From Myotis daubentonii (Eukaryota > Chordata > Mammalia > Chiroptera > Vespertilionidae): a DNA stretch of 64,000 nucleotides. A program made the position numbers and the translations under genes. Below, piece after piece: positions 33,725 to 45,297 of the stretch. The stretch is taken from contig NC_081844.1 in assembly GCF_963259705.1 (NCBI RefSeq), positions 16,539,715 through 16,603,714 on the forward strand, read 5' to 3'. Position 1 is the stretch's first letter, and the number at the start of each line of letters is the position of its first letter. The notes under the pieces were generated by a model. That model saw only the letters and a list, made by a program, of their open reading frames with translations, was not told where the DNA came from and ran no database searches.

Positions 33725-33895
33725 CTCTTTTCTATAAGATAATAACGAGATAATAGTTTGATTCTTTCAACCATCCCGTGGGATAGGTATTTCTGTTCCG
33801 TAGTGTGAGGAAGTGGAGGTTCAGAGAGGTGAAGTGACTTAGCCAAGGCCATATAGCTGATGACAGAACCAGGCTGAGAATTGAGATCTTGGGAC
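33725..33895 (-). repeat. MIR SINE, reverse
   Basis: 'ccatcccgtgggataggtat', 'gaagtggaggttcagagagg', 'tgaagtgacttagccaaggc' and 'catatagctgatgacagaac' are reverse-MIR. Confidence 0.8.
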
Positions 33896-33910
33896 TGCAG
33901 ATGCGCGCGC

Positions 33911-33912
<2 letters not shown>

Positions 33913-33968
<56 letters not shown>
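33913..33968. repeat. (TG)n microsatellite
   Basis: An uninterrupted TG run of about 56 bases preceded by a CG/CA stretch. Confidence 0.95.
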
Positions 33969-33971
<3 letters not shown>

Positions 33972-34004
33972 TAGTTCTAGTTTGGGAGATAGTATAGCTT
34001 GATG

Positions 34005-34235
34005 GTAAAGTGAATGGTTTTTGGAGACATGATAGTTCTGCGTTCAATTTTCTGCTCTGTAATTTTTCTCACTGAAGAGTATGAAGAACTTTGGACTTTT
34101 TATCTTCATAGATCAACTGGGGCTAACAAAACGATTTATCTCCCTGGGTCATTGCAAGGCTTAAATGCAGCAATACAGGCAATATAGACTTAGCGTATAG
34201 CAAGTGCTCAATACACGTTAACTATAACTATTATG
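34005..34235 (+). repeat. MIR SINE
   Basis: It spans 'gatagttctgcgttcaattt', 'gtcattgcaaggcttaaatg', 'gcgtatagcaagtgctcaat' and 'acacgttaac', with a decayed middle. Confidence 0.65.
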
Positions 34236-35049
34236 GTTTTAACTCTGAGTTCATCTGAGTCACAGAAATAAGCTGAATCTTGTGGTTGTTCCTCAGTTCT
34301 CGCCACGAAAAGTCACTTCGGAGTCAGGAAGGATGTGGGTTCAGTCCCGTGCCTCACAGATTGCCAGGGCCTGAGGGGCCAGACACAGAGTTCGCTCAAG
34401 AGCTCTCTGATTGGCCAAGCACCAGGTTTTGCAGGATGTAGGATTTTTCTCTGGTCTCTGTGATAAAGACATTGATGCCCACCAGGCAACCCATCTCTTT
34501 CCCCAGATCTACCAGCCCTAGTGCCCTTAGAAGACCATCTAATTGGTTCAGGCCAATGGGTGAAAGTGACACGTCTCCCGCTGGCCAGCCCCTCTCCTCC
34601 TGCCTCAGAGACAGAGGAGGCTTAGTGATGGAAGGTAATAGTGCACCAGTCGGCCTGGATCCTGAGTGACTGTGTGGAGCAGAGCCCCCTGCGAGCCTAC
34701 ATGGAGCTTATTGCATGACGAAGAAATGAACCTCTGCCGTGTAACCTGGCAGACTCTGCAGCTATGTTTTACAGTAGCTGAGCCTAGCTAACTAAGAGGA
34801 CACATTTTGGTTGACTGCGAGCTGACATGTTACATTAATAGTAAAACTCATACCTTGCACTGTATAGCTTTCCACAGTTTATTATAGAGCAGGTTCATAC
34901 CTATCATCTTTTTTGATCCTCAGAACAATTACCTTTATGGGAATTCCTGCTGCTAAGAGCTCAATGTTATTTCTTTATGTAATGACTTCTCTAAAATCCC
35001 CATTTGTACACATACCTGTTTTTCAATCAATCGCCCCCTCCCCACCTAC
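34236..35049. other. Intergenic sequence, no gene recognised
   Basis: Mostly unique; a degraded reverse-MIR-like stretch lies at 34860-34990. Confidence 0.4.
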
Positions 35050-35225
35050 AATGCCCTGAGTCTTCCACTGTAGCTTCCACACTTTGTTGCACTCATTTGT
35101 TCACGCATCTGTCTCCCACACTAGGCTGGGATCCTGTCTTATGCAAGACAGAGGCTGTATCTGTTGATTTTGTGTGTTTATGTCTATTGCAGCAGGTGCT
35201 TTAATGATGGCTGAACAAAACACCA
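35050..35225 (+). repeat. L2 LINE 3' end
   Basis: 'cacactaggctgggatcctg', 'caagacagaggctgtatctg' and 'ggtgctttaatgatggctga' match the L2 3' layout. Confidence 0.55.
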
Positions 35226-35249
35226 ATTGTGTGAGGTGGGCAGGGCAGG

Positions 35250-35350
35250 CCTACTGTCCCCATTTTGAGGCACATCACGAGGTTAGGACCAGCCCAAGGT
35301 TGCACAGCTCGTAAGTGGCAGGGCCAGGAAGGAGCCCCGTCTTTCATAGC
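35250..35350 (-). repeat. MIR fragment, reverse
   Basis: 'ctgtccccattttgaggcac', 'aaggttgcacagctcgtaag' and 'tggcagggccaggaagg' are reverse-MIR. Confidence 0.7.
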
Positions 35351-35581
35351 CAACATTACGGCCTGTTGTTGCACAGGCAGGTTGGAGGATCAAATGAGAT
35401 TGTGTGGCCAGGGCACTGCGGAAGTCTTCCTGCTATGTCTGCACCTCCTACTTCCAAAGTGAGCAGCTCCTTCCGAGGGCTGGCCCTTCTGTAGCAGAGA
35501 TTTGTTCTCATTGGCCAGCAGGTTCCAACAGGGGCTGTTCCTCTTCCTTGGCACAGCAGGTCTCCTAAATAGACTTCTTTT

Positions 35582-35831
35582 GTTGTTGCTGTTAATCCTC
35601 ACCCAAGGATATTTTCCCATTGATTTTTAGAGAGAGTGAAAGGGAGGGAGAGAGGACAGAGAGACATGGATGTGAGAGAGACACATCGATTGGTTGCCTC
35701 CTGCATGCACCCTGACCAAGGCCAGGGATGAAACCTGCGACCAAGGTACGTGCCCTTGACCGGAATTGAACCCAGGACCCTTCAGTCCACAGGCCAATGT
35801 TCTATCCACTGAGCCAAACCGGCGAGGGCTG
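35582..35831 (-). mobile_element. Ves SINE, reverse
   Basis: The reversed tail 'aatcctcacccaaggatatt', the body 'agacacatcgattggttgcc', the B-box region 'cttgaccggaattgaaccca' and the head 'ccactgagccaaaccggcga' are all present. A 12-base target duplication with one mismatch (atagacttcttt/atagacctcttt) lies at 35569-35580 and 35832-35843. Confidence 0.95.
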
Positions 35832-35843
35832 ATAGACCTCTTT

Positions 35844-36199
35844 CTGTCCTCCTCCAGGGAGTGGGAAGATCTCTCTCTTTGGTAAAGCTTTTGGACACTC
35901 ACACTGGACACTCCTGGCCTGGCTGGGTAGCTTGAGGTCAGCACATAGTGCTATTTGAAGGGTGGAGGGAGCAACCTCCCTCTCGCCTCCCAGAACCCCA
36001 GACCTTAGAACTGGAGGGCACTCAGAATTCATCTAGCCCGCACCTGCAAATGGGCTAGATGGACCTGTGTGCCCACCACAAGTGACTGGTGGTGGCTGCC
36101 ATCAGTTAACAGTACCTGCCAGGGGTGGGAGAGGGGAGCGGAGCATGAATGCTGCGGGTTCGCCATCTGGGATCTCATCAGAATCCCTTTCTCCTGGTG
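35844..36199. other. Unique intergenic sequence
   Basis: Nothing recognised. Confidence 0.4.
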
Positions 36200-36420
36200 C
36201 CCGATTTCCACTATTAGAGAGCCATTACCTCGCATTAAGACCTTGCTTCTCTGTTCATGTCTCTTTAAAATGCATGTGTGTCAGAGAGGAGTACCAAGAA
36301 GATATCGAAGAATTCAATAATTGATTGCTTGGGATTGGTTGCAAACAAAAAGACCATGATCAATATCGCTAGTTCTGGAAATTGCAACACCTGGGCAATT
36401 CTTAAAAACCTTAGATTATC
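36200..36420. promoter_or_regulatory. Candidate conserved non-coding element
   Basis: AT-motif-rich unique DNA with 'cgcattaagacc', 'ttcaataattgattgc', 'gggattggttgc', 'caaacaaaaag' and 'gatcaatatcg'. It mixes homeodomain-, forkhead- and CCAAT-like words and has no repeat signature. Confidence 0.28.
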
Positions 36421-37054
36421 ACTCGGCCTAGGACCGGTTTATCAGCCCACCTTCCCAAGTGGTGGTGACTGAGAGGAAATGGAGAGCAGGCCAGTTTGGT
36501 GGAAGTCAGGTTCAGAAACTAGAGGTCGCCCCTGAGGGCGCACCCTGCAGTGGGGACACAGGGGGCCAGAGTCAGGAGGTGCTGAACACCTGCGAGAGGC
36601 CTGAGACCAGCTCTGCCCCTTCCTCCGTTCAGAAACGCTCTCTTGTGGAGCCTGTGTCCCTGGCATTGACACCCATTCTCTGAGGGCTGTGGCTCTGTCA
36701 CCCACTTCAGGAGGGTCAATCTCGGGGAGAACCAAGGTTGCAGCTGCTATGTTTCTTCAGACCAACAACTGATTGGAGGTCACTGGGCTGGAGTACTGAG
36801 TGTGGGGGCTTATACGCTAACAAGTAGGACTCAAATAGTTCATAGTGTTGATGAAGAATTCTAACGAGTCCAACTGCTGTCAGTGTATTAAGTCTTTAAA
36901 GAACTAGACTGTAAAGTGAAGAGCAGAAGCCAATCTCATTTGAATTAAAATAACTTAAATGGCAAAAATAAAAAAAACCCCTGGTCAGATTTATTAATTT
37001 TTCTTAAGGAGAACAGAATGGTGGGAAAGAGAAGCATTATGTCAGGTAAGAGGC
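36421..37054. other. Unique intergenic sequence
   Basis: No gene recognised. Confidence 0.4.
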
Positions 37055-37215
37055 ACCATTCATTCATTCATTCATTCATTCATTCAACAAGCACTTATTG
37101 AGGTTTTATGGTGTGCCAGCCTCTAATGATATAGGAATGAAGATTACATGGGTTCTATCCACATAGAACTTTGAGTTGAGTGAGAGGTACAGACCAGAAA
37201 ATGAGCATTTTCAGC
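37055..37215 (-). repeat. L2 3' end, reverse, with (CATT)n tail
   Basis: Seven or more CATT units run into 'caacaagcacttattgaggt', 'tatggtgtgccagcctctaa' and 'tgatataggaatgaag', the reverse L2 terminus. Confidence 0.7.
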
Positions 37216-37400
37216 AGAGCTTGATGCATGTTGGGCTCTGGAGGCCTTGATTCTCCCATCTGTGGAAAGGGAACATCCCTCATTACCATGGCGCTCCAGT
37301 CACTGGAGCAGCAATAGCTATCCCAAGCCATGCACTGGGTGGGCGCTGTGCGATCCTGAAGCAGAATCACCATGGAGCGTGGGCTGGATAGCTATTGCTA

Positions 37401-37564
37401 TCCCTCCCTCCCTCCCTCCCTCCCTCCCTCCCTCTCCCTTCCTTCCTTCCTTCCTTCCTCCCTCCCTCCCTCCCTCCCTCCCTCCCTCCCTCCCTCCCTC
37501 CCTCCCTCCCTTCCTTCCTTCCTTCCTTCCTTCCTTCCTTCCTTCCTTCCTTCCTTCCTTCCTC
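37401..37564. repeat. (CCCT)n/(CCTT)n polypyrimidine tract
   Basis: 164 bases of almost pure C/T on the + strand, as blocks of CCTC and CTTC. Shadow frames read as Leu-Pro-Ser (+) or Gly-Arg-Glu-Lys (-) repeats. Confidence 0.96.
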
Positions 37565-38349
37565 CTTTTGCTCTTCCTTTCAAGGAGGGAATGCTATGTG
37601 CACTGTGTTACCCCAAGCAGTACTGACCTCTTCTCTGACCTGCCAGCAAGCCCAGGTCAAAGCTAGAACTTGAACCCTATCCGGGCCTCTTTCCACAATG
37701 CCACACTTGCAGTTGGGGTGTTGCCTGAGAGCCAGGTGGCATTTAATGGGGAGACGGGCTGGGAAGATTGCAGAATCCTGAGGCTCCCATTGCTATCCAC
37801 AGTGTGGACGCCCCAGCGTGGGAAGCCCCTCTCCTCCAGGGGGCAGACTTACCCATTTTGGACTCAGGAGGCAGCAGGTGCCTGGACCTCTGAGAATGGC
37901 CCCTCCTGGAGTCTGCTTTGCAGATGTGATGGTGTCTTCCTTGTGGTGACTTGGGCTGGGGAGTAGGAGGTAGGCATGTGCCTGATGGCTTTGATGGGAG
38001 CAGTTCTGTCTGCTCTGCTAAAAGCAAACAGCATCCAGAACAGGCCTCTGGCCAGGGAGGTTGATGGCAGCTGGCTGTCCATGGGTGTGCAGTCTGAGGG
38101 ACTCCTGGAGGGCTCCCGGCCCTTCCCATTCCGGTGGACGGGGGAATCACGGGGAGGCGAATCCCATTGTGGCACAAGGAAGGACTCAATTATCCCACCC
38201 GTCTGGACCATGGAATGGGGGCCCACGGGAGAAGCAGGCACCCTGTCGTGGGCAGTGTTTCTCTGAAGTTGTCTTCATTTTTACTGTTTACAACTACAAA
38301 GTAATTATTTTATTTTATTTTTTCTGAAGTGTTTAAGCAAAGGCCACCT
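37565..38349. other. Unique intergenic sequence
   Basis: No gene recognised. Confidence 0.4.
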
Positions 38350-38530
38350 CACAAATAGGGATTTGAATCAGGACACCTGGGCTCAAGTCCTAAGTCAGCA
38401 ACTCACTGACCATGTGATCATGGACAAGTCACTCGATGCCTTGACTTTAAAGTTTTCTCATCTAAACTACGTCCACCTCAGAGGCGGTGTGGAAGGCCTA
38501 GGGAGACAGATTTATAGAAAAAAGCTTTGT
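38350..38530 (+). repeat. MIR SINE
   Basis: 'gggctcaagtcctaagtcag', 'accatgtgatcatggacaag' and 'tcactcgatgcc' follow MIR order. Confidence 0.7.
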
Positions 38531-40495
38531 AAGCTGTTGAGTGCTGTGTTCTCTTTGGCTGTTTATTATCCTTGTCCTGGAGGTTTTCTTCCAACCCCAG
38601 AGCCTGAGGGCCCATGATGATTGAAATTCTACTATTAACAATTCATTCCTTTGGGTTAAACATTGCCCCTCCCACTGGGAGCAGCTTGGTTTCCTACTCT
38701 GGTAAAAAAAAAAAAAAAAAGGGGGTAGGATAGCTGGAAAGCACCAGTGCACGGGGACTGTGGGGGTAAGGACGTTGTGGGTGATGGGAAAAGAAGTTCC
38801 CAGGCTTTGAAGTCAGGGTGAGGGAGGTGGACATGCAGGTAAATGTGCTCATTTGGCCAAACTTTGCTTGGGCTCAGGGAAGGCAAGTCTGCTCAGAGAG
38901 GGACACTCTGGTCCCGATTTTTTGTCCAGAGCCCCTTATGAGCTGTCTTCTAGCCTCTGAAGACCACCAAGGAGACTGAGTTGGGCCCTTCAAGTGATGG
39001 TCCATCTCAGACAAATCTCCACCCACTATGCTGGGCTGAGCTTCTGGGGCTGAGGGCTCTCCGGGGACTCCAGGCAGCGGGAGCTGGCTCCCCACCATTT
39101 GGCAGGAGCAATCAGGGCCCCTCTCCCTGGATTCTGCCTCTGACCTTCAGTAACCTGGCAGATGGCCCGTGCCTGGGAGCTGGGGTAGATGTGGGTGCTC
39201 AGGAGAGAAGCTGTGGGTTGTTCTAGGCAGCTGGGTCTGCCAAGCACCATGCTGGCAACAGGACAACACTGGGGCGTGGCTGGGACGGTGCCAACACAGG
39301 AGGAGCAGTGTAGTCAGGGCCAGTAGGGAGGAGGCTGACAGTAAGCTGGGATTTCAGCCTGACAGTAGCTCCCCTAAGGGATGCTTTCCTTCTGCCCCTG
39401 GGAGTTGTGAAGGGGCCAGGGGGACAGTGGGGCTCCACAGTTTTCTTAGGGCATCTGTGACTTTAGGACAAGAGGAGTTTAGAGAAACAGCCCTTCCTAG
39501 GCCCCTACAGGATGAAACAAAGACAGTGCCCCTGAGTGTTGGGTGTGGTCTCCTTTCCTCCATGAGCTCCTGGGAGGGAGAAAGCAGTGGTGACAGATGG
39601 ATGCTGGGTTTCGGGTAGAGAGGAAAGGTCACTAGACCAAGGTGTGGGAGGACCTGCTCTGCCACTTGCTGGCTGTGTTGTGACTTTGATGGGTCTTCAA
39701 GCCTGAGTTTGTTCACTTGGAAAGGAAGGTAGTTGTGCCCCGCCTTCCTCCCAGGTTTCTTGTGAGGACTCCAGACCTTGAGGAGGAGGTTGTGAAACTG
39801 TGAGGTGCAGAGCAGCTTCCATTTGCATTCCTGCCTCCTCCCCCTCTAATGGGCTACCTGGGGCTGGGGGCTGGCTCCCTGGCATGGGTGGGGCTGCAGA
39901 GAGGTCTCTGAGGCCCCTGGGGAGAGGCTAAGTAAAGCCAGATTCCCACCTCCTGTGGTGCCTACCTCTACAGAGAATGACAAAGCAGAGAACATTGACT
40001 GAAATCAATTAGAGGAATCAATGCCCTGAGTGCATTGCTCTGCAGGCATTTCTTCCCTCCTCGCCAGTCCCACCCACCTTGCCCACAGCTCTGCTCACTC
40101 TTTGGGAATCAGATGGTTTAGTTAAATCCCTGCTGGTGTCCACTCCAGCCAGGCTGGGCCTGGGGCATCTGGAGTGGCCATGGGGAGAGGGAATCAGCCT
40201 GCTATGGGGAGGGAGACAGGGGCTGGCCCGGGGCTGGGAAACACCGTGGTGAGCTGGGCACCGTGGAGCTGCGCCATGCCAGACAGGATCCTTTCGGGGC
40301 TCCGGACTTGAACTCCAAGGATTAGGCCCAACAAGGCCCACAGGACAGATGAAAAGGAATTTCAATGCTCTTGACCTCTTTACACTGCTGCTTTTCAGGG
40401 GAGGGAGAGAGTAGTAAGGTGTCCCGAGTTGGGACATGAAAATTTATAGACCAGAGAGCCTTCACTTGGCTTATGTATTCAGCCCAGGTGGGACC
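38531..40495. other. GC-rich unique intergenic sequence
   Basis: No gene is recognised. It contains an A run at about 38704-38720 followed by a G run, and a forward MIR piece near 39645-39760. Confidence 0.45.
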
Positions 40496-40660
40496 CTAGA
40501 TCCCAACTGCCAGAGTTCGAATTCTGATTCAGCCACTTAAAGCATGACCCCAGGCAACTTAAATCACTTTTCTTGCTTCAGTTCTCTCATTTGTAAGTAG
40601 GGCTATTAATAGTGCCGACCCCATGGAGCTATTGTAAGAATTAAAGGAACATCAACATTT
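40496..40660 (+). repeat. MIR SINE
   Basis: 'gccagagttcgaattctgat', 'aacttaaatcacttttcttg', 'ttctctcatttgtaagtagg' and 'ttgtaagaattaaaggaaca' are MIR blocks. Confidence 0.8.
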
Positions 40661-40689
40661 ATCTTGCCATAAAGTTGGCCACTTTATTC

Positions 40690-41550
40690 TCTCCCATGAC
40701 GAAGCCTGAGAGGTCTGGGCTGGTTGCTTCACCCTTGCAATCACCCTCCTCCCTGTCCTCTGCGCGGCATATCGCCAGCATCTTGCTGATCCGTCTTTAC
40801 AGTGCCCCTGACAACCGCCTCTTTCGTCCATGCCCAGCACCTCCTTCCTGTTTGGGGCCCTCATTGCCCTGGGCGAGACTGTTACAATCGCCTCCTAACT
40901 GGTCCCTTGTCTCCATCCTTCACAGAGTTGTCAGATCGATCTTCGTGGAACACCGTTCTTGTCATGTCACTGGCCTGCTCAGAAGCCTTCAGTGGCTCCT
41001 AGGGGAGCAAGCTCCAAACCTTCAATGTTTGTCCTCCACTGTACATCCCAATAGGACCTTCCAGACCAGGGGTGGGCAAACGTTTTGACTCGAGGGCCAC
41101 AATGGGTTCTTAAACTGGACCGGAGGGCCGGAACAAAAGCATGGATGGAGTGTTTGTGTGAACTAATATAAATTCAAAGTAAACATCATTACATAAAAGG
41201 GTACGTTCTTTTTTTTTTTTTTTTTAGTTTTATTCATTTCAAATGGGCCTGCGGGGCCGTAGTTTGCCCATGGCTGTTCCAGACTCTCTCACTCCAAGCC
41301 CCTCCCACCTGTGTGCTTCGCTCCTCCCAACTCAAACCCTTCTAACCCCTGTGCACTTGCTTATGCCGCCTTCTTCCCAGACTGCCCTCCTCTGTGCTCA
41401 GCCACGCTCCTCGACCATCCTTCCTGGTCCAGCTTAGATCCTGCCTCCCTGCAAGTCCTCCTGAAACCCGGTGGCACTAACTCTACCTTTCACTCAGCCC
41501 CAGTGTGCCCTGCGGTTGCTCACTCTTTTCATGGGGACCTGACCCAATTC
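40690..41550 (+). repeat. L2 LINE 3' region, split by a hAT
   Basis: 'actgttacaatcgcctccta', 'actggtcccttgtctccatc', 'agaagccttcagtggctcct' and then, after the hAT, 'gtgcacttgcttatgccgcc' and 'ttctt' run in L2 order. The hAT at 41067-41276 splits it. Confidence 0.7.
41067..41276. mobile_element. Non-autonomous hAT transposon (210 bp)
   Basis: Terminal repeats are CAGGGGTGGGCAAAC at the left and CAGCCATGGGCAAAC at the right (inverted). A perfect 8-bp duplication TTCCAGAC flanks it at 41059-41066 and 41277-41284. The interior has no transposase and includes a T run. Confidence 0.93.
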
Positions 41551-41870
41551 TATCGGTTCATGCTGCCATGGCAGGGCAGGAGGGTGGATTCCCCACAGCC
41601 CTGGCATGGTGCTGGGGGCAGAGAAGGGGTTGATAAGTTTGTGTTGGTTAATTGACTGGGGGAGGGCCTGGGTCCTCTGCTTGCCAGGTCCATGGTCCCT
41701 GACACGTCTTAGTTGGCACCTTCTTCTTTTTACTCCTGGCTGTTGTTTTATTTTAGTCTCTGGAGCAAGGGAACCCTCAGCCTCCCTCCCTCCACCAAAG
41801 AAAGGGAAGGGATGAGATTTGCCGGGAGCAGCGCAAGTCTGGTCAGTGAGCTCTGCAGCTAATGCATGCA

Positions 41871-41871
<1 letters not shown>
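41551..41871. other. Unique intergenic sequence
   Basis: Nothing recognised. Confidence 0.4.

Positions 41872-41925
<54 letters not shown>
41872..41925. repeat. (TG)n microsatellite
   Basis: A pure TG run of about 54 bases. Confidence 0.95.
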
Positions 41926-41928
<3 letters not shown>

Positions 41929-42449
41929 CTGGGGCGAGGCTCAACCCCCTCTCCTTCGGCTAGTCCTTCTGCCCTCTGTCTGCTTCTCTAATGCTCTTGC
42001 CCTCCAGATGCCCCACCCTACAAGATGAGTAGGCCCGCCTAGGGAGAGGAGGGAGAGGAAGGAACTAAAGGCCCACCTGTCCTCCTTCCTGCTCCTGCTC
42101 CTGACAACTCCTGGAGCTGTGAAGGGGAAGGCCTGTCTTGGGTGGACAGGAGGCTCCCCTGCTGGTGAGCTCAGGAGCAGCTGGGATGGGCCCTGGCCGG
42201 TGGTTTGAAGGATGCAGTCCCCGAGTGCCTGGAAAGTGTGTCTGAAGCCTAGCGCTTGCTTTTGTTCACACCTGCTGACCCTCCTTTCTCCCGGGACTCC
42301 CTTTTGCAAGGTCTCATACGCTTGATCCTCTACCAAGAAGTCTCTGTTTCCCTTGAACTCCCATAGCTTTTCCCTCTCTGCTTGTTGGTTGTCACTTAGG
42401 TTTTATGGCTTATCATCGATTCCCAAGTCTTCAGGATTCAGGGGAAAGA

Positions 42450-42620
42450 GGTGACATTTCATGAGCAGCTACCTATGAACCAGGTGTTTGACTAGATGCT
42501 GTGTACCGTATCTCATCTAAGCTCTACAAGGTTGGGTGTTTCTAAAATCCCCATTTTATAGCCTAGACAACTGTCAGCGAGATTAAGTTCACTGTGACTA
42601 GTAGGTGTTCATCTGTGTTT
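42450..42620 (-). repeat. MIR SINE, reverse
   Basis: 'catgagcagctacctatgaa', 'ctcatctaagctctacaagg' and 'aaaatccccattttatagcc' are reverse-MIR. Confidence 0.75.
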
Positions 42621-43479
42621 CTTCTGCAGATCCTGGCACAGGCGGGGCAGGGGCGCTTACAGGTACCAGATGCTGCTCAGAAAATATCTATGTGACACTT
42701 GGAATTTGCCACATCTAAGGGCAGCTCAGGTTGAGGGTTGGGGTTGGTAGAAGAAGGTAAAGTGGGAGAGGCTTGTATAGACAGGAGGAAAGACAGGGCC
42801 CAAGGTCAGAGTGCCCCAAAGTCACCATAAGACGAATGTTGGTCTGGTTGGTGTTGCCCACTGTCCTTGTGATGGCTGGGTGACACCGAGTCCTGGAAGT
42901 GCCTCAGCCAGTCACTTCCTGCTACCAGCTCCTCCCCCCCCTCCCCGCACCAGGAGGAATTAGTGGGAACCACCCCTGGGAGTCCCCTGCTGCTTTCTCA
43001 GCCCCTTCACCAGAAAGGGGTGGGAACAGGGCACAGCTCCCAGATGTTTCAGCGGGGTTTCCTCCTGATGCCCAGCCAGGGTTAACAGACATTTAGAAAC
43101 ATTTTTGGAGGAGGGAGAGGGATGTGCTGAGCAGTACCTTGGGACTTTGGAGGCGGGCCCTTAGAAGAGGGAAGAGCTGCCTGGGTTACAAAATGTGGGG
43201 GTGGAGGAGGACATCTGGGCCACCGGAGGGTCCCAGAAGTAGGGGAGGGGAGGGAGAAAGTGCATATAGGACAGGCTCCCAGCCTCTGTGATTCCTGTTG
43301 GGTTCCAGTCCTTTAGCCTACACTCTCCTGAATTTTCTGAAGGCGGTTCCTTAAGACGCCTAACGTTTGGGAAGAAGCCAGGAGACCCTGTCAGATGTAA
43401 ACTCATTTCCTTGAACCTGAGAGGAATGACAGGAGGGCAGCCAAACGGGGCTCTCCCCAGCTCCACTCCCCAAGCCCTC
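42621..43479. other. Unique sequence upstream of the CpG island
   Basis: No gene recognised; CpG content begins to rise after about 43480. Confidence 0.4.
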
Positions 43480-45297
43480 TTGGCAGGTCCAACACTAACA
43501 GGCGGGGCCCGCGCCTTCAGGACACCTGTCAATGGCCCGGGGCCCAGGAGAGCGAGGGCCGACGCCCCAGGATTCGCCAGGTGAGAAGAGGCGTTCGGAG
43601 GAGCCCTGCGGCCCGAGCTTCCCAGGCTGGGGAAGCCGCGCGCCCGCCAATCCGCAAGATGGAAGTTGCTCCCTCTAGCTTTCCCACCGGCGAAGGCTGC
43701 TGGTGTTGTGAGCGACCCCTCCCTTCACGCCCAGATCGGTTTCTAGCACTCGCTCTTCGCTAGAGTCTTGTTCATTTAAAAACGCATCTTAAAAGGCGCC
43801 GCCAACAGCACCTGGGATCGAGCTCAGATCCGAGGTTGGGTAGGGCGGAAAGTTTACGAGGCACGGCGCGTACCCCACCACCGCACACGGGGTGCGCGCG
43901 GAGCTGCGTGAAGGAATGTGTGCGCCGGAGCCGAGGGATGCAGGCAGCGCTCACCTAGCTAAGGAGGTGTCCCGAGGGAGCGTGAAATGGGGTGCCCGGC
44001 GTGCGTGGGTGTGTGCCTCCGCCGCCTCCCCCGTCTTGCCGGAACGTGTCTGCAACCTCACATCTCCTTCAGCCCTTTCCCAGCCTGACGCTTCCTTTTT
44101 GGTGTTTCTGCGCGTTTATTGTAAATTCCGTGCCTAAAACACGCCAGTAAGCCCGGCCCATCGACAGATGGATCAATCGCCCCCTTCCCGGCTGGGGGAA
44201 GGGGACCCCACTCGGAAGCGGGGAGCTGCCGGCTGCCTCGGGAGAGCTACCTACAACCCAGCCAGCCGCCACGCGCGGGCAGCGAGCCTGGCGCCGAGTC
44301 CTGCCCGGGGCGGTCTTGGGGCGCTCCCGCCGGGGTGGGGTGCGGGTCCTCGCCGGACCTCTTCGGCGCGTTTCGGGCAGGTTCGCCGGCCTCGGAGGCC
44401 GTAGCGAGGGCGTCTGGGCGCAGCATTTTTCTGCCCGCGCCGGGGAGGGGAGACACTGGGGAAGGGTCTCAAAGGGCTGCGACGATGGGCGTGCGAGGGG
44501 CGAGCGCGCTGCGGGACTGCGGGGAAAGTTCTCGCGCTCCGCGTGGAGATCACATGTGTGTGCGTGCGAGGGGCTAGACCCGGCCGGCTGGCCTCGCGGG
44601 GACGCGGGCGGCTGGCGCTCTAGGGGGTCCTCCTTTTCCACGGCGCCTTCGGGGAGACGCTTGGTTTCGGTTCCCTGGCCAAGGACGCATCCGCCCGCCG
44701 AGGGTGCAGCCTCTTCCCCAGACCCAGGCCACCAAGATGGGCTTTTTCTAGCGCCCCTCCCCCAGCCTCCGGGAGGCTCGGGTGCTCTGCACTCCGCGCC
44801 CTCCAGCCTCCACTCTGCCTCCCCGCTTGTCCCGGACCCGGTGGCCGAGTGGGCGGGGCAGGAGCCCTAGGGGTTGGAGGGCGAAGCCTGCCCAGAGGGG
44901 TGGGGCGCGCGGCGGGGGGAGGAGGCGGGCGAGGAGGCTCGGGGGGTTTGCGCCGCAGCCCGGAGTCGGTCAGTTTCCGGCCGGGGCGGCAGGTCAGTCC
45001 CGGGAAGGGCGGGGGGCCGAGCTCTCCTCTCGGCCTGCGTTCCCGGCGCCACCGCCGCGCCGCCGCCGCCGCCGCAGAGTGTGGTTGCTCCGCCGCGCGC
45101 CCGCGCCCCGCGCCGCCGGCCGCCTGGGAGCCCGAGCGCCGAGCCCGGGGCGGAGGAGAGGGGCGCGGGCGCGAGAGCCGCGGCGAGGGAGCCGCGAAGG
45201 GGGAAGGGGGCGGGCGGAGGGAGGAGCGGGAGAGAGGGGGAGGGAGGGAGAGGCGAGCGAGGGAGAGCTGGGCAGAGCGAGCCAGAGCTAGAGCCCG

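Noticed and set aside
37247..37673. Leu-Pro-Ser repeat frames and minus Gly-Arg-Glu-Lys frame
   Set aside because: Generated by the polypyrimidine tract.
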